Below, in pieces: positions 7,848 to 14,939 of a stretch of 17,722 nt of DNA. The DNA is from CAYXVF01 sp964468125 (GTDB taxonomy: Bacteria > Myxococcota > XYA12-FULL-58-9 > CAYXVF01). Each line of letters starts with the position of its first letter. Position 1 is the stretch's first letter. The stretch lies in NCBI GenBank assembly GCA_964468125.1, contig CAYXVF010000123.1:1-17722 (forward strand), written 5' to 3'. The notes beneath the pieces were generated by a model that did not search any database, had not been told where the DNA came from, and worked only from the letters and a program-made list of their open reading frames with translations. A program made the translations under genes and the position numbers.

Positions 7848-7863
7848 TGCAGTGTTCGTGCCA
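7848..7863 (-). promoter_or_regulatory. Sigma-54 (-24/-12) promoter of the VWA lipoprotein gene
   Basis: The minus strand reads TGGCACGAACACTGCA. The RpoN consensus is TGGCACG-N4-TTGC(A/T), so only one core base differs (C for T before TGC). The invariant GG and GC are separated by exactly 10 nt, as required. Transcription would start near 7838, giving a leader of about 15 nt that still contains the AGGAGG at 7835-7830. Sigma-54 promoters require an AAA+ enhancer-binding protein; none is encoded in the window. Confidence 0.65.
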
Positions 7864-7920
7864 CTGAGGAATCACATTTCGGGGCCGTGTCAGCGAACGC
7901 GGTGTCAACGAGTCGAGACT

Positions 7921-7979
7921 GCCCTCACGATGTCTACGATCGAAGACAGCCCTGAGGGCGCCACTTCACAAAAGTGGCG
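7921..7979. repeat. Nested inverted repeats between divergent genes
   Basis: Three symmetrical elements abut. GCCCTCA (7921-7927) is complementary to TGAGGGC (7953-7959). GCCCT-G-AGGGC (7949-7959) is itself a palindrome sharing that arm. CGCCACTT (7959-7966) pairs with AAGTGGCG (7972-7979) across a 5-nt loop in a perfect 8-bp hairpin. They lie about 83-141 bp upstream of the predicted sigma-54 start and 55-113 bp upstream of the phosphodiesterase ATG. They could be activator-binding sites for either gene. The last hairpin resembles a terminator but lacks a T-tract and follows no gene on its strand. Confidence 0.5.
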
Positions 7980-8033
7980 TTCGCCTGCCGCGGTCGAATA
8001 AGCTTGGGAAGAGGACGGAAGGGGAATCTGGCG

Positions 8034-8816
8034 ATGCGTTTGCGGGTGTTGGGCTGCCACGGCGGTGAGTCCCCTAATCATAGAACCACCGCGTTCTTGT
8101 TGAACGGTACCCTCCTTCTCGACGCAGGTGCGGCGACGCGAGGCCTAACTGTCGCTGAGCAAGCGGAGATCGACGACATCCTGATCTCCCACGCGCACCT
8201 CGACCACATTCGCGACCTTGCGTTTCTTTGCGACAACGTGATCGGCGTGCGCAAATCGCCCCTGAGGGTCCACTGCACGGCCCACACCGCCGAGGCACTC
8301 CACAAGCACTTATTTAACAACGTGATCTGGCCGGACTTCACCAAGATTCCAAATCCCGGGGATCCGAACGGCGGGGTCACGATGGAGATCCACACCATTC
8401 CCGCCGGGGTGGAGCTCGAGATCGGCGGCTTTTCGGTCAAGCTCGTGCCGGTGAATCACCCGATCGAAACCCACGCCGTCTTTCTCCGGGATGCGAATGG
8501 GACCCTGTGCTACTCCTCGGACACGGGCCCCACCGATGCGCTGTTCGAGGAGCTCAACGGGCGCGAGGATCTGCGCGCCTTCATCTACGAGGTCAGCTTT
8601 CCGAATGGGATGGAGGGGCTCGCGGAAGTCTCCGGACACCTCACGCCGCGGATGCTTGCCGACGAGCTCGCCCACAAGTTTCGTCCGAGGACCTCATGTC
8701 CGATCCTTCTCTATCACCTGAAGCCGGGCTTTTATGACACGCTTCGCGAGCAGCTCGAGGAGCTGCGCGATTCGCGGATCGCGATCCTGAAGCCGATGGA
8801 CGAGTACAGCTTCTGA
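8034..8816 (+). CDS. Metallo-beta-lactamase-fold hydrolase, probable class II 3',5'-cyclic-nucleotide phosphodiesterase
   Basis: A 260-aa cytoplasmic protein with the metallo-beta-lactamase metal motif H53-x-H55-x-D57-H58 in I-S-H-A-H-L-D-H-I-R-D-L. Further probable ligands are a His in V-N-H-P, an Asp in S-S-D-T-G-P-T and a His in L-Y-H-L-K-P. The H-x-H-L-D-H followed by a hydrophobic residue, together with N-N-V-I-W-P-D-F and S-G-H-L-T-P, resembles the yeast PDE1-like class II cAMP phosphodiesterase family and its bacterial relatives more than beta-lactamases or ribonuclease Z. ATG at 8034 is chosen for its AAGGGGA at 8019-8025 and because the conserved M-R-L-R-V-L-G-C-H-G-G-E opening starts there. 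It is followed after 17 bp by folC. Expected reaction: cAMP to AMP. Substrate is inferred from family and from the nearby cyclase. Confidence 0.75.
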   Translation: MRLRVLGCHGGESPNHRTTAFLLNGTLLLDAGAATRGLTVAEQAEIDDILISHAHLDHIRDLAFLCDNVIGVRKSPLRVHCTAHTAEALHKHLFNNVIWPDFTKIPNPGDPNGGVTMEIHTIPAGVELEIGGFSVKLVPVNHPIETHAVFLRDANGTLCYSSDTGPTDALFEELNGREDLRAFIYEVSFPNGMEGLAEVSGHLTPRMLADELAHKFRPRTSCPILLYHLKPGFYDTLREQLEELRDSRIAILKPMDEYSF

Positions 8817-8833
8817 GCGGCGCCTACCAGGCG

Positions 8834-10063
8834 ATGATCGCGGACCTCTTTCCTCGGTCCGCCGCGGGGTTCAAGCTCGGCCTGGAGCAGATGCGCGCGC
8901 TGATGGATCGGCTCGGTCAGCCCCAGGAGCGCTACCGATGCGCGATTGTCGCCGGCACGAACGGCAAGGGGAGCACGGCCTCCGCACTCGCCGATGCGCT
9001 CGGTCGGAGCCGACGCCGCGTTGGCCTCTATACCTCCCCGCACCTGATGCGTTTTTCCGAACGCTTCCGGATCGATGGGCAGGAGCTCGCCCCGGAAGTA
9101 CTCGTGCCCCTCTACGAACGGGTGAAAGAGGCTGATCGCGCCCGGGTGGCGGAAGCCCCGGAGGCTCGCCCCGCGACGTTCTTCGAGCTCGGCACGGCGA
9201 TGGCGTTTCTCGCTTTCGTAGAAGCGGGAGTCGACGACGGGGTCCTTGAGGTCGGACTCGGCGGACGCCTCGATGCTACGAACATCGTCAATCGAGCGGT
9301 GGCGGTGATCACGCCCATCGGCTTTGACCATCAACGCTACCTCGGGAACACGCTCGCGGCGATCGCCGGGGAAAAGGCTGGCGTGATTCAACCGGGCGTT
9401 CCCGTGGTGATGGGTCCCCAGGAGCCCGAAGCCCGGGAGGTGATCCTGCGGGCGGCTCACGAACGAGGCAGCCCCGTCCACGCGGTGACCGAGGAGACGC
9501 CTCGGGGGTCGTCGGACACCGTCGAGTACCGGTCCGCCCCAATTATCCTCGCCGCACGCACCGCCGCCGTGGCCGCCCGCCTCCTCGGGGTCGACGCGGC
9601 GTCGATCGAGGCGATGTCGCGCTCGCAACGCTGGCACCCACCCGCCCGCTACCAATGGCTCGACCGAGAACCGCCGGTTCTTCTCGACGCAGCGCATAAC
9701 CGGCCGGCCCTCGAGGCGCTCGGTGCCAGCGTCCGACGGGACCCGCGCATCGGCAGCCGTCCGGTGCACGGAATCTTCAATGTCCTCGACGATCGGCCAC
9801 TCCTCGAGCTTCTGGGCACGCTGGCACCGTGGCTGCGCTCGCTGACCGTGCCTCGCTTGCCGACGCCGCGGGGCTGCGATCCGGCGCTCGTTCCGGGCCG
9901 CCTGGCGCACCGAACCGAGTCGGTCCGAGACGCCCTCGAACGCGCAACAGACCACGCGCGCGCGGACGGGGGAATCGTCCTCATCGCCGGCTCGTTTCAG
10001 CTTCTCGCAGAGGCCCTTCAGGTGCTCACCGGTGAGCCCCGAGATCCGCCCGTACGAGGCTGA
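8834..10063 (+). CDS. folC: Bifunctional dihydrofolate synthase / folylpolyglutamate synthase FolC
   Basis: A Mur-ligase-family enzyme that joins Glu to dihydropteroate and extends folate polyglutamates in the cytoplasm, using ATP. The 409-aa protein has the P-loop G-T-N-G-K-G-S (41-47), the T-S-P-H-L motif (about 67-71), V-G-L-G-G-R-L-D-A-T-N, F-D-H-Q-x-Y-L-G, G-E-K-A-G-V-I with the Lys expected to be carbamylated, and L-L-D-A-A-H-N in the C-terminal domain. All canonical motifs are present. The usual family N-terminus, an aromatic residue a few positions before the L-F segment, appears just upstream of the chosen ATG (S-G-A-Y-Q-A). The true start may therefore be a non-standard codon such as CTG 8813, which overlaps the phosphodiesterase stop. 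It starts 17 bp after the phosphodiesterase gene, so the two are probably co-transcribed. Confidence 0.92.
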   Translation: MIADLFPRSAAGFKLGLEQMRALMDRLGQPQERYRCAIVAGTNGKGSTASALADALGRSRRRVGLYTSPHLMRFSERFRIDGQELAPEVLVPLYERVKEADRARVAEAPEARPATFFELGTAMAFLAFVEAGVDDGVLEVGLGGRLDATNIVNRAVAVITPIGFDHQRYLGNTLAAIAGEKAGVIQPGVPVVMGPQEPEAREVILRAAHERGSPVHAVTEETPRGSSDTVEYRSAPIILAARTAAVAARLLGVDAASIEAMSRSQRWHPPARYQWLDREPPVLLDAAHNRPALEALGASVRRDPRIGSRPVHGIFNVLDDRPLLELLGTLAPWLRSLTVPRLPTPRGCDPALVPGRLAHRTESVRDALERATDHARADGGIVLIAGSFQLLAEALQVLTGEPRDPPVRG

Positions 10064-10118
10064 TTTCTCGAGCCGCCCGTTATTTTCGAGGATGGACGCA
10101 CCGTGCTAGCGTGGCCCC

Positions 10119-10535
10119 ATGTGGAAGCTGAGATCGGCCCCTCTCTTTCTGTGTTACCTCTTCGCGATAAGTCTCGGGACCGCGCGAGCCCAGGACCTGA
10201 CCGACGAAGTCAAGGATCTCACCTTCGTCGGCTTTCAGCAGTACGAGGAAGCGTCCCGGGTGTTCGTGCGCACCAACGAGAAGGCGAGCTACCGCATCGA
10301 CGACAGCAAGAGCGACACCATCGTCTTGATCCTGCAGAACACCGGGGTTACTGCCGTCAATCATCTGAACCACCTCGACACGCGGTTCTTCGACAGCCCG
10401 GTGGCCTTCATCCAACCTCGGCTCATCGAAGGAACGTCGCCGAGCGTGCAGATCGAGATCGCACTGCGTGAGAGCGTCCCCTACGAAACGTTGCAGAACG
10501 ACAACTTCCTGGCGCTCGATTTCCGGCGCCGCTAG
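10119..10535 (+). CDS. Periplasmic AMIN-domain protein
   Basis: A 138-aa exported protein. A Sec signal peptide (Lys3, Arg5, hydrophobic stretch, cleavage likely after A-R-A at about residue 24) is followed by a single AMIN-like beta-sandwich (about 32-138), with F-V-R-T-N-E-K-A-S-Y-R-I and a closing N-F-L-A-L-D-F. AMIN domains are known in amidase AmiC and secretin PilQ, where they bind peptidoglycan or localise the protein. Here the domain stands alone with no enzymatic or secretin part. The last 68 bp overlap the lptD gene in another frame, so the two are probably translated together, suggesting an envelope-assembly role connected with LPS export (inference). The ATG has only a weak upstream Shine-Dalgarno. 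The 55 bp before it hold a possible extended -10 (TGCTAGCGT near 10104), too weak to call a promoter. Confidence 0.75.
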   Translation: MWKLRSAPLFLCYLFAISLGTARAQDLTDEVKDLTFVGFQQYEEASRVFVRTNEKASYRIDDSKSDTIVLILQNTGVTAVNHLNHLDTRFFDSPVAFIQPRLIEGTSPSVQIEIALRESVPYETLQNDNFLALDFRRR

Positions 10536-12999
10536 CGTTCTCGCCACCGCCCTCATCTTCGCACCCTCGCTCGTCCGTGCGCAGGGCTCGATTCTGAGCT
10601 CGGAAGAGCGCCAATGCGACGCCATTCAGGTCGAAGCGGACGACCTCGAATGCACCGACGACGGCTGCGACCTCGAGGGACACGCACTCATCACCTGCGA
10701 AGGCCTCGTCCTCTTCGCCGACCGGATCCACATCGACTTCGACGAAGAGCAGCGCTTCACGGGGGCGAAGGCTCAGGGCAACGTGTCCGCCCTCGAGGGC
10801 AACATGCTGCTGAGCTGCTCGGAGGCGACGCTCGAGGGCGATCGAATTCGAGGGCGGATCGACGGCGCCGTCGTCGAAATCAAGGAGCGCCGCCTGCCCG
10901 CAGAGCGCTTGACCGCCGAGAAGAACCGAGCGGAGATCCGTGGCGACCTCGAGCGCACCGGCGAGCGGACCTTCACTGTCGAGGACTCGGAGCTCACACT
11001 CTGCGACTGCGGCGACGAGCCACCCTCGTGGCTCTTTCGCTCGTCTTCCGCGGATGTCGACCTCGACAGTCGCGCGAACCTCTACTGGTCCGTATTGTGG
11101 ATCCAGCCTTTTGGTCTCTTCGAGATCCCGTTCTCACCGCCACTGCCACTGGTGTCGATCCCCTTCGCGCGACGCGCACCGGGGTTTCTTGCCCCGGAAA
11201 TTCAGCTCTACGATGGCTTTGCCCCGCAAATCGACCTGCCTTTCTTCATCCCCATCGGCGACTCTTGGGACCTGACGCTCACACCGGGTTTGCGCACCGA
11301 TTGGCGCGCTACCCGGGGCAACGCCTTCGACCGCCTCGGTGCTCCGCGCTTCGGTACACGCGTGCGCTACGCCCCTCGCGAGGGCACCGAGGGTGAGCTG
11401 AACATTCAGTACCAGCGCGATGCCGGAAACGAGGCCGTTCGCGGCCTCGTTGATTTCCAGGAAGGTGACCCCAACCCCTGCGCGCTGACCGACGACCGCC
11501 TCCCAAATCCCCGCTGCAACCTGCGCAACCGATTCGCGATCACCTGGGCCCATCGCTCCGAGATCACGCGGGCAGTGGACTTCGTGGCCCAGGGTGCCTG
11601 GTATTCGGACGACGTCTTGCTCGGAGATGCGTCCCTGTCCGTGACGGACCGGGTCAACACCTACGCGCCGAGCCGCGCGCAGCTCGACCTGCGCCTCCCG
11701 GAGGTCTACGCCGCCGCCAATCTCGACTTCATCTTGCGGCTCGCCGGCCAGAGCGGTCGCGTCTGCTTCGAGCGCGACGAGGACGGTAACTGCATTCGCG
11801 AGGTCGAAAACTACACGCTCTTGGACAACACCCGCGGCGCCGAGCTCGACACCTACCATCGCGGCCCTCATTTCGAGCTGCGCATGCCGGCCTTCCCGGT
11901 GGGCTGGGGGTTTCACCTCGAGGGGCTCGCCACCGCGACCCGCTACGGAGCCTGGCTCACGGGACTCTTTTCAAACGAGCTGCTCCCCTTGCCCAGCCAG
12001 TGGGTCCTGCGCAGCTACGGCGGCGGCGCGTGGCTGGGCGGGATCGGCCCGGTTTCCCTGCGCGCCCGGACGGGCATCGATTGGGCGTTGAGCGCGCCCT
12101 CCACTCTGAGCGACGAGGCGCTCGACTGGGGCTATGTGCCCTTCGACGAGCAAACGCGCCGAGTCGTGAGTCTTCTCGCCGAGGTCTTTGCCGAGGTGCC
12201 GCTCGCGCGGCGCTACGGCACGGACACGCACCTCATCATCCCCAAGTTGGGTCTCAGGAGCATTCCCTGGCAGGACGGCGACGCGACGGCGGCCTCGCGC
12301 TTTGACCCCTGGCTCGAGCGTAACGAGCTGACCCAGGCGGTCGTGGCTTTGGACCAGGAGTGGCTGGATGCTAGAGGGGAGCCGGTGGTGACGCTGCTCC
12401 TGGAGCAACCTTTTGACTTACGCGAGGGCGAGCGACTCCAAAGCGTGGTGCGTGCGCAAGTGGTACCGGTGCGTTGGCTCACGCTGCGCGGCTGGTCGCA
12501 GCTCGACCTCGGCAACGCGGACCCGCTCCGAGAGGTCGGGGCGAGCGTGAGCGCCCGCTACCGTGCCTTCACGGCGGGCGCGTCTTATGTGCGCTGGTTT
12601 GAGGACTCGGAGCGCTTTAGACGGACGGTCTACCAGCTCTCGGGAACCCCAGCCTCCCTCCCCGTCGACCCCGACCTCCCGGGCAGCGAGCAGTACCTGC
12701 GCGGGGGAGTAGGACTCGACCTGGCGCCGGTCCGCCTGAGCTACGGGACCTCTCTCCTCCTGCGGCGCCCAGGTGGCAACAACGCGGCGAACCTGGTCAT
12801 CGGCGACAAATCGCGCCCGTTCATTCCGAACCAGAGCGCGTCGATCGGCTACACCTCGCCCTGCGACTGTTGGGGTTTGACGACGAGCGTGGTACGCGCC
12901 TTTCAAACAGACGAAGAGACAGGAGAAGTCGTGCCGGATTACCGGGTCAACTTCACCTTTCAGATCGGCGGCTACGCCGTGGGATCACGCAATCGATGA
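10468..12999 (+). CDS. lptD: LPS-assembly outer membrane protein LptD
   Basis: LptD forms the outer-membrane barrel of the Lpt bridge and inserts LPS into the outer leaflet with the lipoprotein LptE. The 843-aa product begins with a positively charged signal peptide (cleavage probable after V-R-A at residue 38). An OstA-like beta-taco (about 50-180) contains repeats such as I-Q-V-E-A-D-D-L, F-T-G-A-K-A-Q-G-N-V and E-K-N-R-A-E-I-R-G. A long barrel-forming region opens with S-V-L-W-I-Q-P-F and alternates hydrophobic strands to the C-terminus. Two C-D-C motifs, at 179-181 and 799-801 (the latter C-D-C-W), lie where E. coli LptD forms interdomain disulfides. GTG 10468 is the only start that yields a signal peptide; no ATG or TTG exists between it and the hydrophobic stretch. 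It overlaps the AMIN gene by 68 bp and trpE by 4 bp (ATGA). Confidence 0.87.
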   Translation: MRASPTKRCRTTTSWRSISGAASVLATALIFAPSLVRAQGSILSSEERQCDAIQVEADDLECTDDGCDLEGHALITCEGLVLFADRIHIDFDEEQRFTGAKAQGNVSALEGNMLLSCSEATLEGDRIRGRIDGAVVEIKERRLPAERLTAEKNRAEIRGDLERTGERTFTVEDSELTLCDCGDEPPSWLFRSSSADVDLDSRANLYWSVLWIQPFGLFEIPFSPPLPLVSIPFARRAPGFLAPEIQLYDGFAPQIDLPFFIPIGDSWDLTLTPGLRTDWRATRGNAFDRLGAPRFGTRVRYAPREGTEGELNIQYQRDAGNEAVRGLVDFQEGDPNPCALTDDRLPNPRCNLRNRFAITWAHRSEITRAVDFVAQGAWYSDDVLLGDASLSVTDRVNTYAPSRAQLDLRLPEVYAAANLDFILRLAGQSGRVCFERDEDGNCIREVENYTLLDNTRGAELDTYHRGPHFELRMPAFPVGWGFHLEGLATATRYGAWLTGLFSNELLPLPSQWVLRSYGGGAWLGGIGPVSLRARTGIDWALSAPSTLSDEALDWGYVPFDEQTRRVVSLLAEVFAEVPLARRYGTDTHLIIPKLGLRSIPWQDGDATAASRFDPWLERNELTQAVVALDQEWLDARGEPVVTLLLEQPFDLREGERLQSVVRAQVVPVRWLTLRGWSQLDLGNADPLREVGASVSARYRAFTAGASYVRWFEDSERFRRTVYQLSGTPASLPVDPDLPGSEQYLRGGVGLDLAPVRLSYGTSLLLRRPGGNNAANLVIGDKSRPFIPNQSASIGYTSPCDCWGLTTSVVRAFQTDEETGEVVPDYRVNFTFQIGGYAVGSRNR

Positions 13000-14372
13000 G
13001 CATTCTCGAACGCGAGCTGCACGCAGACCTGGACACGCCAGTGAGTGCCTATCTAAAGCTCACGGCTCTCAGTCCCTGGTCCTTTCTCTACGAAAGCGTC
13101 GAGGGCGCGGAGCGCTGGGCTTCCTATTCCATCATCGGGGTGGGCGCCCGCCGCAGCTTCGTCGTGGGCGATGGCTCGATCACGATTCGAGGGCCCGACG
13201 GAGAACACACGGCACCGGCTAGGGACCCCTTGAGCGCGCTTCGGGACGCCTGCGCCTTCCCCCGGCCGAAGCCCGCCGTTCACGCTCCGGCTTTCGTCGG
13301 CGGCATCTTTGGCTTTCTCGCCTACGACGCGGTTCGCGCCTTTGAGCCCCTCGGCACGCCACCGGGCCCCGCGACGACGCCGGATGCGTGTTTTTTCGAA
13401 CCGGAGCTCCTCGCCGTCTTCGACAACCGTCGGCACCGCCTCGTGCTCTACGCCTACGACGAGGCGACCCTCGACGAGGCCGAGCAACGCATGCGTCAGC
13501 CGGTGCGCGAGACGCGCGCCGCACGTCAGTGGTCCGAACCCGTAGCCCTCGACTCGCGTGAGCGTTTCATCGAATCGGTGGAGCAGGCGAAGGAGCACAT
13601 TCGCGCCGGCGATATCATCCAGGTCGTGATCTCGCGCCGTTTCGCTCTCGAGCGCGCGAGCGACCCTTTTGACGTCTACCGCGGCCTGCGCGTGATCAAT
13701 CCCTCCCCCTATCTCTACTACCTACGCACTCCGGAGGTGACCCTCGCTGGCGCCTCGCCCGAGGTCATGGTGCGCGTGGAGAGTGGGAGCGTCACCGTGC
13801 GGCCCATCGCGGGAACCCGTCCCCGTGGCTCATCGCCCGAAGAAGACGCGCGCTTGGCCGACGAGCTGATCGCCGACCCCAAAGAGCGCGCGGAGCACAT
13901 CATGCTCGTAGACCTCGGGCGCAACGACGTGGGCAGGGTATCGCCGCCGGGGCAGGTGGAAGTGCCCGACCTGATGGTGATCGAGCACTACTCGCACGTG
14001 ATGCACATCGTCAGCGAGGTTCGTGGACGCCTGGCACCGGGGAATGACGCGTTCGACGCCCTACGCGCCGCCTTTCCTGCGGGAACTCTGAGTGGCGCCC
14101 CCAAGGTGCGCGCGATGCAGATCATCGACGAGCTCGAGGGCGCCAGGCGTGGGGTGTATGGTGGCGCGGTCGGCTACTTCGGTCCCGACGGTGACGCTGA
14201 TTTCGGCATCGCCATCCGCACCCTCGTCGATGATGGGGAGAGGTTTTTGATTCAGGCGGGTGCCGGCATCGTGGCCGACAGCGATCCGGTCGCCGAAGCG
14301 GACGAAACCGAGCACAAGGCCCGAGCAGTGTTGCGCGCGGCCAAATGGGCGACCCACTTGGTGAAGGATTGA
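12996..14372 (+). CDS. trpE: Anthranilate synthase component I TrpE
   Basis: TrpE converts chorismate to anthranilate with ammonia delivered by TrpG, the first step of tryptophan synthesis. The 458-aa protein has the family blocks D-I-I-Q-V-V-I-S-R-R-F, N-P-S-P-Y-L-Y-Y-L, G-A-S-P-E-V-M, R-P-I-A-G-T-R-P-R-G, L-V-D-L-G-R-N-D-V-G-R-V, F-P-A-G-T-L-S-G-A-P-K and Q-A-G-A-G-I-V-A-D-S-D-P. Ala272 in P-I-A-G-T, rather than the Lys of PabB, favours TrpE over aminodeoxychorismate synthase. The N-terminal Ser of the tryptophan feedback motif is retained (F-L-Y-E-S, usually L-L-E-S). The start is ATG 12996 in an ATGA overlap with lptD. This gives a protein that begins close to T-P-V-S-A-Y-L-K and lacks roughly 15-20 residues of the usual N-terminus. 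There is no trp leader or attenuator upstream, since lptD coding sequence abuts it. Confidence 0.94.
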   Translation: MSILERELHADLDTPVSAYLKLTALSPWSFLYESVEGAERWASYSIIGVGARRSFVVGDGSITIRGPDGEHTAPARDPLSALRDACAFPRPKPAVHAPAFVGGIFGFLAYDAVRAFEPLGTPPGPATTPDACFFEPELLAVFDNRRHRLVLYAYDEATLDEAEQRMRQPVRETRAARQWSEPVALDSRERFIESVEQAKEHIRAGDIIQVVISRRFALERASDPFDVYRGLRVINPSPYLYYLRTPEVTLAGASPEVMVRVESGSVTVRPIAGTRPRGSSPEEDARLADELIADPKERAEHIMLVDLGRNDVGRVSPPGQVEVPDLMVIEHYSHVMHIVSEVRGRLAPGNDAFDALRAAFPAGTLSGAPKVRAMQIIDELEGARRGVYGGAVGYFGPDGDADFGIAIRTLVDDGERFLIQAGAGIVADSDPVAEADETEHKARAVLRAAKWATHLVKD

Positions 14373-14375
14373 GCC

Positions 14376-14939
14376 ATGGTGGTGATGATCGACAACTACG
14401 ATTCGTTTACCTACAATATCTATCAGATTCTCGCCGCGATAGCGCCGGACATCGAGGTGATCCGGAACGACCAGATCACGGTCCACGAGCTGCGCGCGAA
14501 GAAGCCGGACAAGCTCATCATCTCGCCCGGGCCCGGCGCACCGGAGTCAGCGGGGGTTTCGGTCGCCGCAATCGAGCGATTCGCTGGCGAGATTCCCGTG
14601 CTCGGCGTCTGCCTCGGGCACCAGTCGCTCGCTCATGCCTTCGGCGGCAAGGTGGTGCGCGCGGAGCGCCTGATGCACGGCAAGACTTCTCCCATTCGCC
14701 ATGACGGCAGGACGATCTTCGAGGGACTCCCCAACCCCTTTGATGCCACGCGATACCACTCATTGTTGGTTGAGCGTGAGTCGTTGCCAGATTCTTTTGA
14801 AGTCAGCGCATGGACCGATGAAGGTGAGATCATGGGCTTGCGTCACACTCCGACGGGGGCGGAAGGGGTGCAATTTCACCCCGAGAGCATCTTGACCGAG
14901 GCCGGAGCGGCGCTGTTGGAGCGATTCATTCGATGCTGA
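14376..14939 (+). CDS. trpG: Anthranilate synthase component II, glutamine amidotransferase TrpG
   Basis: TrpG hydrolyses glutamine and channels ammonia to TrpE. The 187-aa single-domain class I amidotransferase starts with the family N-terminus I-D-N-Y-D-S-F-T-Y-N and has an oxyanion region S-P-G-P-G-A-P. The nucleophile is Cys79 in G-V-C-L-G-H-Q-S-L, followed by R-Y-H-S-L, and His168 and Glu170 in V-Q-F-H-P-E-S complete the triad. ATG 14376 lies 3 bp after the trpE stop with AAGGA 7 nt upstream. The protein may also supply PabB elsewhere in the genome, as TrpG/PabA proteins often do; nothing here decides that. The trpE-trpG order and tight spacing indicate a stoichiometric complex. Confidence 0.95.
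   Translation: MVVMIDNYDSFTYNIYQILAAIAPDIEVIRNDQITVHELRAKKPDKLIISPGPGAPESAGVSVAAIERFAGEIPVLGVCLGHQSLAHAFGGKVVRAERLMHGKTSPIRHDGRTIFEGLPNPFDATRYHSLLVERESLPDSFEVSAWTDEGEIMGLRHTPTGAEGVQFHPESILTEAGAALLERFIRC

Noticed and set aside
7867..7885. TGTGA half site (minus strand) that might be a CRP-type operator near the VWA promoter
   Set aside because: The second half reads AGTGG instead of TCACA, so there is no two-fold symmetry.
7903..7908. Perfect TTGACA (minus strand) as a sigma-70 -35 box for the VWA gene
   Set aside because: No acceptable -10 box lies 16-18 bp downstream.
7959..7979. Perfect 8-bp hairpin as an intrinsic terminator
   Set aside because: It lies between divergent genes, no transcript would end there, and no T-tract follows on either strand; it is better regarded as a possible binding site.
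9822..9837. TGGCACCGTGGCTGCG on the + strand, matching the sigma-54 GG-N10-GC spacing
   Set aside because: It is inside folC coding sequence with no gene start at a suitable distance; in GC-rich DNA such matches arise by chance.
8732..9955. Long minus-strand open frame (407 codons) opposite folC
   Set aside because: It lies antisense to a gene with all FolC motifs, its translation is Arg/Gly/Glu-rich without domain motifs, and long antisense frames are expected in high-GC DNA.
11134..11916. Minus-strand open frame (260 codons) opposite lptD
   Set aside because: No recognisable motif, composition typical of an antisense shadow, and the lptD frame on the other strand is convincing.
12900..12996. 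Possible trp leader peptide, attenuator or T-box before trpE
   Set aside because: The whole stretch is lptD coding sequence up to an ATGA overlap; no tandem Trp codons or terminator hairpin are seen.
12996..14939. trpE/trpG as aminodeoxychorismate synthase pabB/pabA, given nearby folC
   Set aside because: The first component has P-I-A-G-T rather than P-I-K-G-T and is followed directly by trpD.
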